Positions 34,116 to 44,334 of a stretch of 64,000 nt of DNA are shown piece after piece (within the stretch, counting starts at the first letter, position 1; the number at the start of each line of letters is the position of its first letter). The notes beneath the pieces were generated by a model, which saw only the letters and a list, made by a program, of their open reading frames with translations, was not told where the DNA came from and made no database searches. Source of the stretch: Hemileia vastatrix (Eukaryota; Basidiomycota; Pucciniomycetes; Pucciniales; Zaghouaniaceae). The position numbers and the translations under genes are program-made. The stretch covers positions 29,338,683 to 29,402,682 of the forward strand of contig JASXTE010000002.1 in the NCBI GenBank assembly GCA_030280995.1, read 5' to 3'.

Positions 34116-35876
34116 ATCAAATCCATTTTTGGATCCATGGCTTTCATGATTTTTATCAAACCCATTAAAAAGACCATTGGTTTTTCTCCATTACTTGGAT
34201 TATATCTTGATTTTTCATATAATCTTTGTTGAGTGATTCTGAATTTTGGACCACCAAATTGTCTTTCAATTTGTGCCTTCCATTCATTCCAAGAGTAATT
34301 AATCCCCTCACTCAATACAGATTCAAACCATAATAAGGCCACATCTGTAAATAAAGATATAAGTTTTGATGTAATTTCTTCATCAGGTAACTTGTATGAA
34401 AATTTCAAATTATCAATTCTTTGTATGAATTGTTGCCAATCAGATTTTGAATCCCCATCAAAGGTAGGGTACTGATCTAACTTAGGCCAGTTTTTCTGGT
34501 TAGTTTTTACTTCCTTAACCTGAGGAATATTAAGTAATTCACTTACTTTTGACAGATGATCATTTATCTCATCCTTTACTGATTTGTGACTCTCAGAACT
34601 TATACCACTATGTTCTTTCTCAATTAATGATTTATCAAATGATTCTCTCTTATTTACTGGTGTATGGTTTTTATAAGAGGTGTTTACGTGCTTACTGTCA
34701 TTATTTTTCAATATGTTAGCTACTTCTATTTCTAGTATCTGCAATCTATTTTGCAAAGCAGGTACATGTGAAAGAGTATCATTTAAATTGGAAAAAGACA
34801 ATTTTACCCATCCCTCAATAATAGCCATAGTATTCTGAGATTGATCCAGCTTACTGTGTAACTGCTCAATATCAGATTTTAATTTGATATTTTCATTTAA
34901 CAAATCATCATTTGACTTTTCAATGATCTTAAATTTATTGGCTGTGTGAGTTAAAGATTTAGTGAGGCTTAGTATTACCTCCTCCATGTCAGTTGAAGAC
35001 TCCTTGGAATATTCTTCTAACTTTTCAATTCTTAATAACAATCTATTTATTATAGAAGATATAATAGGGTTTTCTTTCATAAAACCATTAATTTCTAACT
35101 TAGAAGTGCTATCAAGATTATATGGTTCAATATTTGATTCATTTGTTTCAATTTTTATATTTTTATTATCACCATTATCAATAAAGCTATGTACAATGTC
35201 ATCCTTTAAAGATAAATTCAAATCACTATTATCAAATGAATAATCCTGAATATCATTATCAATCAATTTTAATACCTCATTATCACCTATAAGTAATTCA
35301 TTGTCAGTATTATATTGTTGAAAATTAGAAGGTGGATGACTTACCAAGGTCTTATTCCACTTCCTCTTCCCCTTTTTCCCTTTCCCCTGTAAGGGTGATG
35401 GCTGGACTCTTGATGAGGGTTGCTGTTGTAGTTCTGGGAATACCAGTCCCATTTCCATTTGCTTACAGTTATCATCTGCTCTTCTCCTGGAGCTTGAGAA
35501 GGAGCTGGTTGATTGTTTGAGGGAGTTGTTACTGGTTTCACCTGTGCCCTTAGGTCCGTTATTTGTTGGTTGACCTCCATGAAAGTTTGGCCTGCCCTTT
35601 TCTCTAAATTCATAAGCTCCTCTTCCATCTTGTTGAACTTTACTGTCAAGCTGTTGTGTAATTGAGATGGGGAGTGAATTTGTTCTTGAAGGGTATTTTT
35701 TTGATTTTTTGATCTTTACAAGGTTGAGAAGCCTTTCTTTCTCCTCCAGACTCATATGAGGAGTGTTGCTGGGGGAGGTGTCCTCCATGGTGACGTCCTG
35801 CAACAAATTTATTAGTTCTTGGTCTTAAGTCATAAGGTTTTGCCTTATTACTTACAATGTCAACATTGTCACTCAT
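34097..35876 (-). pseudogene. element 3 gag with two single-base lesions
   Basis: Gag starts at ATG 35876 (MSDNVDIVSNKAKPYDLRPR), homologous to element 4 (MCDNNDIVSNKAKPYNLRPR). At an A7 run (about 35695; A6 in elements 4 and 5) the frame shifts into the long frame 35806-34097. That frame carries a coiled-coil-like middle (SKSLTHTANKFKIIEKSNDD) and capsid WPKLDQYPTFDGDSKSDWQQ. At about 34110 a missing base (element 4 reads in frame as MDPKMDYEEWKEK) closes gag 18 bp into pol. Both look like mutations rather than programmed shifts, because elements 2 and 4 read through. Confidence 0.85.
35341..35788 (-). CDS. element 3 overlapping ORF (coiled coil, KWKWDWY)
   Basis: From MEDTSPSNTPHMSLEEKERL (35788) into the frame 35649-35341 after the A7 run, this is the counterpart of the +1 ORF of element 5. 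Conserved elements are the leucine-rich start, MNLEKRAGQTFMEVNQQITD, VSKWKWDWYSQNYN, and the basic tail HPYRGKGKRGRGSGIRPW ending in TAA. The extra A breaks it here too. Conservation with element 5 is clearly stronger in this frame than in the overlapping gag frame. Confidence 0.55.
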
Positions 35877-36493
35877 TTTTATCAGTGAAAGTTGGACCAG
35901 AGGTTTGAGAAATGTGATTCAAACTACAAAAGAGTTTTATCAGTATGTTATAACTCTACTTAAGGCAATTAAATTGCTTACTAGTAGGTTTTAAGTGGAT
36001 AAAATAAGTGCCAAAAGTCAAATATGCTTTTATGTGGTCACTTAATTGGAGTGGTCTACAATATGTAGCCGTCTTTTTGTATTTTTAAAAAGAAAATTTG
36101 TCAGTAATAGTCTTTTCAAAATCAAAAAAATTTTAATGAACAAACCAGAAAAAGGGATTAAAAGTCCTGTAAACAGAGAATCAATAAATCAGTTTTTATT
36201 TATTGGTTTATTATTATCTGCAAAGAACACAATTTTAATTGGTCTATTGACAGACTCCCACTAAGAACACGTTTTTGTTCAATTAGTGGTAAAATTGTTG
36301 ATTCAATATCACAATTTTATTATATATATAACTGGGCTTATTTTTCTGAAATCACTAAATTTTTGGTGACCCAACCCTTTGTAATTATAATCCAGATATT
36401 ATATATAAGGATTTCTAATTACTCAAGCCTAAATTAATTTTTATTTTTACTTACTTGAATAACCACTTGAATTCTTGAGTAAAGGCCCCCAGT
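35877..36493 (-). other. element 3 5' leader and primer-binding site
   Basis: This is untranslated AT-rich leader. Adjacent to the LTR (36493 downwards, minus strand) is ACTGGGGGCCTTTACTC, the presumed primer-binding site. The phrase GACAGACTCCCACTAAGAAC (about 36249) is conserved in the leaders of elements 4 and 5. No gene seen. Confidence 0.6.
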
Positions 36494-39466
36494 TGTCAGG
36501 ATAAGTCCAAGTCCAGAGACGTGAATATCTTGCTGGTCTAGTGTCTAGAAGATTTACAAAAGGTCCCAAATGAATACAATGGTATAAGACAAGCAAGTAG
36601 GAGAATAAAATCAATTATAAGACTCAGTAATTTACTCTCACTTATTATAACTGGTATTACAAGGCTTATTGTTGTGCAGAAAAATAGATGTAATATATTT
36701 AAAATACTATTCAAAGACTCTCTAAAGTACTAATGAAATGTAAGATAAATTGTATTGGTTATATTGTAATTGTAATTGTAAAGATGATAAATTGAATGTA
36801 GAAAACAAGACCAAAAACCCCCTCCTTTTATACCCACTAAGTTCCCCAATAAACACCTTGAAGTACCATCCAATAGAATTTTAATGACACCTTCAAACAA
36901 GTAATAGACCTTTCCATCAACGCCCCTAGTGACCAATAACATAATTAAACAAACAACAACCACTAAAATCCTATTAATAATAAGGAAGATCCATCAAAAT
37001 TAAAGAAAAGACAAAAAGAGAGTATATGCGTTGAAAACAATATTATAACAAGGTTAAAGGAGAATTTTTAAGGTTAATTATAGCTTAATAATAAGGAGGA
37101 TTCACTGTAGAAATAATGGGGCTAATCCTGACATTATACTATGTGAAATTCCCATTCAAAAATATCCAAAATTGACTGAGAAACCACCCAAAACTTAAAA
37201 AAGAGCGTGAGATGTGGGGTAACTACATGCAGTCCTTGGCAGGCTCTTGCACGGGTAAATCCTTGACTAAAATTAGGCGAATTTAAGCATGGTGATGAAA
37301 TAAAGTGCCAAGAGTGAGGTTATTAATGAAATTAGTGCATATAAACAAGGTCAATGCATTATTAATTAAGCTAGGACACTAAATAAGCGCCTGTCGCCTA
37401 TTTTAGTGTGTTTCCCCACAGTGGGAGTAGAATGTGGGGTAATTATAGTGTGAAAAAGCTAAATTTGCTAAAAATGAAGCTATTCACATGGGAAAAAAGC
37501 AGGCAGTATGTAGCCAGTACACAGAAGCCATTTCTGGCATAAAAAACACCAAATTTGAAAAGTTTCAGCCTGTATATCTCCAGGACTGAGTAAAAAGTAA
37601 TTATAAGTTATGTTAAACACATGAACTATACATGGGAATAATAAATAAGAGTACAAAAATAGTATACATAAGTAAAATTATGATAATACACAAAAAATGC
37701 CATTATAACACCTTATATACGCGCATATATCCACCTTTTATAGGTCTTATGTACTTAATATTAAGTTGGAATATGTTAGGGTAATCTTACGAACCTTAAG
37801 TATAAGGCTACATAATTTTTAAGTACACTTAAAGCTGTTATATTCATTGTTTTATGCAAAAAACAAGAAATGCGCTTTATTTCACTTAAAAGTTGACTAT
37901 ATGCGCTATAAAATTGAGAATATCAAAATTGCCCTTTGACAGATCAATTGGGCTCATTTAGAACTATTTATTTGGCTATTTAAATGCATAAAAATAACAC
38001 TTTTCAAATTTGGTGTTTTTTATGCCAGAAATGGCTTCTGTGTACTGGCCACATACTGCCTGCTTTTTTTCCCATGTGAATAGCTTCATTTTTAGCAAAT
38101 TTAGCCTTTTCACACTATAATTACCCCACATTCTACTCCCACTGTGGGGAAACACACTAAAATAGGCGACAGGCGCTTATTTATATGCACTAATTTCATT
38201 AATAACCTCACTCTTGGCACCTTATTTCATCACCACGCTTAAATTCGCCTAATTTTAGTCAAGGATTTACCCGTGCAAGCGCCTGCCAAGGACTGCATGT
38301 AGTTACCCCACATCTCACGCTCTTTTTTAAGTTTTTGGGTGGTTTCTCAGTCAATTTTGGTTATTTTTGGATGGGAATTTCACATAGTCAAATGTCAGGA
38401 TTAGCCCCATTATTTCTACCATGAGTCCCCCTTATTATTAAGCTATTATTAACCTTAAAAAGTCTCCTTTAGTCTTTAATATTATTGTTTTATACGCATA
38501 TACTCTCTTTTTGTCTTTTTCTTTAATTTTGATGGATTTCCCTTATTATTACAGGATTTTGGCGGTTGTTACTCTTCTAATTATGTCATGGGTTACTGGG
38601 AATGTTGATGGGCATGTCTATTAGTTGTTTAGAGGCTTCATTAACTGTGTATTGGGTGGTGCATCAAGGGAATCATTGGGGAACTCAGTGTGTATAAAAG
38701 GAGGAGGTTTTGGGTTGTGTTTCTTCATTCTTTATCATTACAATTCAACCAATATATCCAAATAAATTACAATACATATCAATTAGTACTTTTATAAGAC
38801 TTTTGAATAGTATCTGAATTAAATAATATATTTTTCTACCAACTACAAAGATTGTAAGCCATATATAAGAATAGTGAGAATTATATTACTAAGACCTTTA
38901 TATTTGATTATATTTTACAACTTAGTGGATTAAAACTACAGTATTCATATAGGACCATTAAAATCTTCTAGACAACTGACTATTCAAGATAGTTCACGTC
39001 CTTGTACTTGACCTTAGCCTGACAAAAAGTGTTATTTTTATGCATTTAAGTATCCAAATCAATAGTTCTAAATGAGCCCAATTGATCTGTCAAAGGGCAA
39101 TTATGATATTCTCAATTTTATAGCGCATATAGTCAACTTTTAAGTGAAATAAAGCGCATTTCTTGTTTTTTGTGTAAAACAATGAATATAACAGCTTTAA
39201 GTGTACTTAAAAATTATGTAGCCTTATACTTAAGGTTCTTAAGATTACCCTAACATATTCCAACTTAATATTAAGTACATAAGACTTATAAATGGTGGAT
39301 ATATGCGTGTATATAAGGTGTTATAATGGCATTTTATGTGTATTATCATAATTTTACTTATGTATCCTGTTTGTGTACTCTCATTTATTGTTCCCATGTA
39401 TAGTTCATGTGTTTAACATAACTTATAAGCACTTTTTACTCAGTCCTGGGGATATACAGCCTGGCA
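36494..39466 (-). repeat. element 3 5' LTR with nested solo LTR
   Basis: Begins TGTCAGGATAAGTCC and ends ACAGCCTGGCA (one change in the terminal CTGACA). It is interrupted at 37562/39030 by a solo LTR in opposite orientation. The net length of 1506 bp equals the other LTR. Confidence 0.92.
37563..39024 (+). repeat. solo LTR, family B, TSD AAAAG
   Basis: 1462 bp from TTTCAGCCTG (TGTCAG with one change) to GCCTGACA, flanked by AAAAG at 37558-37562 and 39025-39029. It carries the TATAAAAGGAGG promoter near 38694. It is a third family-B insertion, inside another LTR of the same family and inverted relative to it. Confidence 0.92.
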
Positions 39467-40560
39467 GATTTTATATGAAATTCAAAATTCAAGCTAAATG
39501 CCTACTTTCAAGGCTCAGAAGAGGTGTTGGATAAAATGGGCATCATCAGGAATAAAATTTTACTTTATTTGATTTTTTGAAAAACTAAATGAAGTTTTCA
39601 ACTGATTTTTTCCCTATATTTATTTGGACACTTTATCTATATCAAATTACTTCTAGTACCATGATTGACCAAATTAAATCCTCATTTCCATATGCAGAAT
39701 TGATCCCATATGGCTGGACCAGGCCAAAGGTGTCAACCACAAGTTTGAGAATTCTTCTGGTGGACACTTTTATGATGGACAGTAGTAGGTTGCAAGTCTT
39801 CTTTAGTTAATCTAGTATTCCTCATATACATTTCCAACTTATTTTTGGCCAAAAATCAGGTGGAAAGTCTTTCCATATAAAATTACTTCTAATGCCATGA
39901 TTGACTAAAAATTGATTCTCATTGCCATATAGAGAGTTGATCCCATATGACTGGATCTGGCAAAAGTGTCACCACAATTTTTGATAAACTTAAGTTTGAA
40001 AATTTTATGATGGAAAGTAATTGCAAGTCTTCTTCATTTCATCAAGTAATCCTCATAAAAATTTCCACCTGTATTTTGGCCAAACTACAGGTGGACACTT
40101 TGGCCATATTAAATTAATTCTAATTCCATGTTGATAAAAAACTGATACTTATTGCCATATATAGATATTAAACCCATCAGACTGTGCCTTTCCAAAAGTG
40201 TCTACCTGAATTATGGCTAAACCTCAGTTGGACACTTTTATGATGCAGAGTATCTAGGGAAAAATTATTCTTCAGTTAATTTAGTATTCATAATAAATTT
40301 ATCCTCCTGAAGTTTATCCTAACTTGAGGTGGACAATTTCGGAAAGCACCAGTTAGTCACTATCCATCAAAAAAGAATTCACCAAAATTTTGGCTAAACT
40401 TGTGGTGGACCCCTTTGATCAGCCACAGTCAGATGAGATCAACTCTTTAGATGAGAATGAGGATGATGTTTTGGTCAATCATGGAAATAGAAGTAGTGTG
40501 ATGTGGCCAAATTACCCCCCTGAAGGTCAGACAAACCTCAGAAGGACACTTTTTAGCAGG
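39467..40560. repeat. satellite remainder, diverged and partly inverted units
   Basis: Beyond element 3 the repeat resumes as short, diverged units of about 230 bp with degraded palindromes near 39730, 39956 and 40190. A segment in the opposite orientation follows (about 40380-40500), in which TCAGATGAGATCAACTC is the reverse complement of the usual GAATTGATCCCATCTGA-type phrase. This is the older edge of the array. 40561-41097 is AT-rich right flank without recognisable genes. Confidence 0.75.
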
Positions 40561-41097
40561 CAGTAACTGAGAAAAATCCATTTATCAGAAGGAAAATCAT
40601 TTATTGGATAGATGCCAAGGTTTAATACTTTTGTATTATGGTCAGTATTAATTTTGAAAGTGTCTGTCCAAGCAATTTCATTGCCCATCATGACACATTT
40701 TGTTTTAAATGTTTCAAACTGCGTGATACAGTATTAAGGTGTCACATAGTATAATTAAGTTCTATTAAGTGCCCTCCTATGATGCCTAAATTTATAATTT
40801 AATATCTTACATAATAATTTATTTATATAAATTCATCAATATTTTATTTTATTATCAAATTTAATAGAGCAAGTATCCTGAATTATTATATATGCATAAG
40901 CTTAGGTTAGATCAATTTGTGCTCAATTTGTGCTCATCAGAGGACCAAAATCAAGTTCTGGAGGATCAACTTGTGCATAATTTGGAATCAGTTGATATTC
41001 TGTCTATAATCAATCTGAGAATAAATGTAAATCTAACACTAATTTACTTATGTTTATAAAGTATTCATAAACCTGGCATATTTAAGGGACACTCTAA

Positions 41098-41147
41098 ATT
41101 TCAAGAGAGGGGATTGCTAGCAATTCACCCCTAGATTTCCCGTGGTG
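41098..41147 (-). repeat. right terminal inverted repeat
   Basis: The reverse complement starts CACCACGGGAAATCTAGGGG, continues TGAATTGCTAGCAATCCCC and ends TCTCTTGAAA, matching 16762-16811. It is followed by the ACT target duplication. Confidence 0.85.
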
Positions 41148-41150
41148 ACT

Positions 41151-41856
41151 TAATCTGTTTCCTTTGATGGATATTCACAGATTTATGGGTTGGGATGTCA
41201 CTTCTGGGTTAATATAGATGGTTGGGGATGTTATTGGGGGCTTGGACATTTAATTTGTTCCATTTATATACTTTGGGTTTTATTTTATTCCTTATGGATT
41301 AGTTATTTTACCTGTTTCTTTATGGTATCCGCTTTTATCTGGATTTTCTATTTATGGTATGGGTCTGTTTTATCATTAATTGTGATGGAGGGTCCTTACT
41401 GGAGGTCTGGGTGCTGAATCTGCTTCAATTGGACGCCATGGGGAGGTGATGGGCCCTCACAGTGTGTAATTGCTGGGGATAGCAGTGACATCATCTGGAT
41501 TGAAGGTCTGTGCACTCCAGTGGATTTTGGTATAAGTAAAGGAGGGATTTGATGGTTTATTGATCATCACTTACTTACTAAAGTTCAAATAAACATTTAA
41601 ACACAATTATGATCATTCATAAATATATTATAAAGCCTTTATAAATTGATATTTTCATTATATAAGCTATAACTATATTCTATTTATCTATTTTCCACCA
41701 CTATCACGCATTTAATCCAAGTATTGTGAGTTTTATTTGAGTATAACTATTTTATTAGTCTTCCCCTGAGTTTTAATCACTAAATAATTTATAAATAAGT
41801 CGTAGGACCATTAATAAATACTATTAAATCATACTTATATACTAGATACACTGTAA
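41151..41856 (+). repeat. LTR C, 3' piece and primer-binding site
   Basis: This continues the LTR interrupted at 16761. TATAAGTAAAGGAGGG (about 41531) occupies the place of the family-B TATA element, and CTGTAA ends the LTR. 41857-41870 (ATTGGGGGTCTTTC) matches the primer-binding sequence of the other elements. Nothing of its internal region follows, because the LTR of element 5 begins at 41871. Confidence 0.6.
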
Positions 41857-41870
41857 ATTGGGGGTCTTTC

Positions 41871-42644
41871 TGTGAGCCAGTATATCCCCAGGACTGAGTA
41901 AAAAGTACTTATAAGTTATGTTAAAGACATTAACTATACATGGGAACAATAAATAAGAGTAAACAAACAGTATACATAAGTAAAATTATGATAATACACA
42001 AAAAATTCCATTATAACACCTTATATACATGCATATATCCACCTTTTATAAGTCTTATGGCCTTAATATTAAGTTGAAATATGTTAGGGGAACCTTAAGA
42101 ACCTTATTTAAAAGGCTATATAATTTTTATGTATACTTCAAGCTGTTATTTTCATTTTTTATGCAAAAAACAAGAAATGCGCTTCATTTCACTTAAAAGT
42201 TGATTATATGTGCTATAAATTTAAGAATATTAAAAATGTGCTTTGACAGTTCAATCTTTCTCATTTAGGACTATTGATTTGGCTACTTAAATTCATAAAA
42301 ACAACACTTTTCAAATTTGGTGTTTTTTTATGCCAGAAATGGCTTCTGTGTACTGGCCACATACTGCCTGCATTTTTCCGAATAGCTTCATTTTTAGCAA
42401 AGTTAGCTTTTTCACACTATAATTACCCCACATTCTACGCCCACTGTAGGGAAACACACTAAAATAGGCGACAGGCGCTTATTTAGTGTCCTAGCTTAAT
42501 TAATAATGCATTAACCCTTTTTATATGCACTAATTTCATTAATAACCTCACTCTTGGCGCCTTATTTCACTACCACACTGAAATTTGCCTAAAATTAGTC
42601 AATGATTTACCTGTGCTAGCGCCTGCCAAGGACTGCATGTAGTT
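41871..42644 (+). repeat. element 5 5' LTR, first piece
   Basis: TGTGAGCCAGTATATCCCC aligns with the family-B LTR start. It runs to GACTGCATGTAGTT, where element 4 interrupts it; the LTR resumes at 51770. Confidence 0.85.
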
Positions 42645-44146
42645 TGTCAGGCTGAGATCAAGTAAAAAGATGTGAACTAGCTTGAATGGTCAGTTTTCTA
42701 GAAGATTGTAATGGTCCTATATGAATACTATAGTACAAATCCAACAAATAGTAAATTATAATCAAAAATAAAGGTCTCAGTAATAAAATTCTTACTACCT
42801 CTATATGTGGCTTAAAATCTTTTTAGTTGGTAGAAAAATAGACTTTAATAATTCAGATACTATTCAAAAGTCTTATAAAAGTACTAATTGATATGTATTG
42901 TAATTTATTTGGTTATATTGGTTAAATTGTAATGATAAAGAATGTAGAAACAAGACCCAAAAACCTCCTCCTTTTATACACACTGAGTTCCTCAATGATT
43001 CCCTTGATGTACCACCCAATACACAGTTAATGACGCCTCCAAACAACTAATAGACATGCCCATCAACATTCCCAGTAACCCATGACATAATTAGAAGAGT
43101 AACAACCGTCAAAATCCTGTATTAATAAGGAAAATCCATCAAAATTAAAGATTAAGATAAAAAGAGAGTATATGCATATTAAACAATAATATAAAAGACT
43201 AAAGGGGATTTTTTAAGTTTAATAATAGCTTAATAATAAGGGGGACTCAAGGTAGAAATAATGGGGCTAATCCTGACATTATACTACGTGAAATTCCCAT
43301 TCAAAAATACCCAATATTGACTGAGAAACCACCCAAAAACTCAAAAAAGAGTGTGAGATGTGGGGTAACTACATGAAGTCCTTGGCAAGCGCTTGCACGG
43401 GTAAATCCTTTACTAATTTTAGGCAAATTTAAGCGTGGTAGTGAAATAAGACATTACGGGTGAGATTATTAATGAAATTAGTGCATATAAACAAGGTCAA
43501 TGCATTATTAATTAAGCTAGGACACTAAATAAGCACCTGTCGCCTATTTTAGTGTGTTTCCCTACAGTGGGCGTAGAATGTGGGGTAATTATAGTGTGAA
43601 AAAGCTAACTTTGCTAAAAATGAAGCTATTCACACAGGAAAAATGCAGGCAGTATGTGGCCAGTACACAGAAGCCATTTCTGGCATAAAAAAACACAAAA
43701 TTTGAAAAGTGTTGTTTTTATGAATTTAAGTGGCCAAATCAATAGTCCTAAATGAGAAAGATTGAACTGTCAAAGTGCATTTTTAATATTCTTAAATTTA
43801 TAGCGCATATAATCAACTTTTAAGTGAAATAAAGCGCATTTCTTGTTTTTTGCATAAAAAAATGAAAATAACAGCTTGAAGTATACATAAAAATTATATA
43901 GCCTTTTAATTAAGGTTCTTAAGGTTACCCTAACATATTTCAACTTAATAATAAGTCCATAAGACTTATAAAAGGTGGATATATGCATGTATATAAGGTG
44001 TTATAATGGGATATTTTGTATATTATCATAATTTTACTTATGTACACTGTTTGTGTGCTCTTAATTATTATTTCCATGTATAGTTCATTTGTTTAACATA
44101 ATTTATAAGAACTTTTTACTCAGTCCTGGGGATATACAGGCTGACA
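42645..44146 (-). repeat. element 4 3' LTR
   Basis: Starts TGTCAGGCTGAGATC and ends ACAGGCTGACA. It pairs with 50267-51769. Confidence 0.93.
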
Positions 44147-44334
44147 CTCGCCCACCCAAAAAAACAATAAAAAAATGATAAGTTATACATTTTTATTTAT
44201 TTATTTATTTAATTTTCAGGTATTCAGATTAATTCTGTAGCATTAAAGATTATACTTTAAAGAAATAAAACATAATAAAATATTATGAGAACTGGTATTT
44301 TAACCCCTCAGCTGGTTGAACTGAAATTTATTTC

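Larger units (their letters stand above)
24954..39466 (-). mobile_element. Ty3/gypsy chromovirus 'element 3' (family B), near intact
   Basis: LTRs are 24954-29846 and 36494-39466, each 1506 bp after removing nested inserts (Harbinger 25232-28615 with its TSD; solo LTR 37563-39024 with its TSD). Flanking 5-mers are GAGTT (left) and GATTT (right), a one-mismatch target duplication. The internal region (29847-36493) codes on the minus strand for gag and a full-length pol. LTR-LTR differences are few in the stretches compared by eye. One single-base deletion at about 34110 and one extra A in a run at about 35700 disrupt gag; otherwise the element looks complete. Confidence 0.93.
16762..41147. mobile_element. 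giant TIR element with satellite array (CACTA-like, non-autonomous)
   Basis: The left end reads CACCACGGGAAATCTGGGGG and the right end, on the other strand, CACCACGGGAAATCTAGGGG. Similarity continues for about 50 bp through a GAAYTGCTAGCARTYC palindrome and CCTCT. The triplet ACT flanks both ends (16759-16761 and 41148-41150), and removal joins the two halves of LTR C. The interior is a microsatellite-rich left flank, an approximately 608-bp satellite array and a right flank. Element 3 is a later insertion, so the element itself is about 9.9 kb. No transposase was found, so it would need trans-mobilisation. The CACTA assignment rests on the 3-bp TSD and CAC ends and is tentative. Confidence 0.75.
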
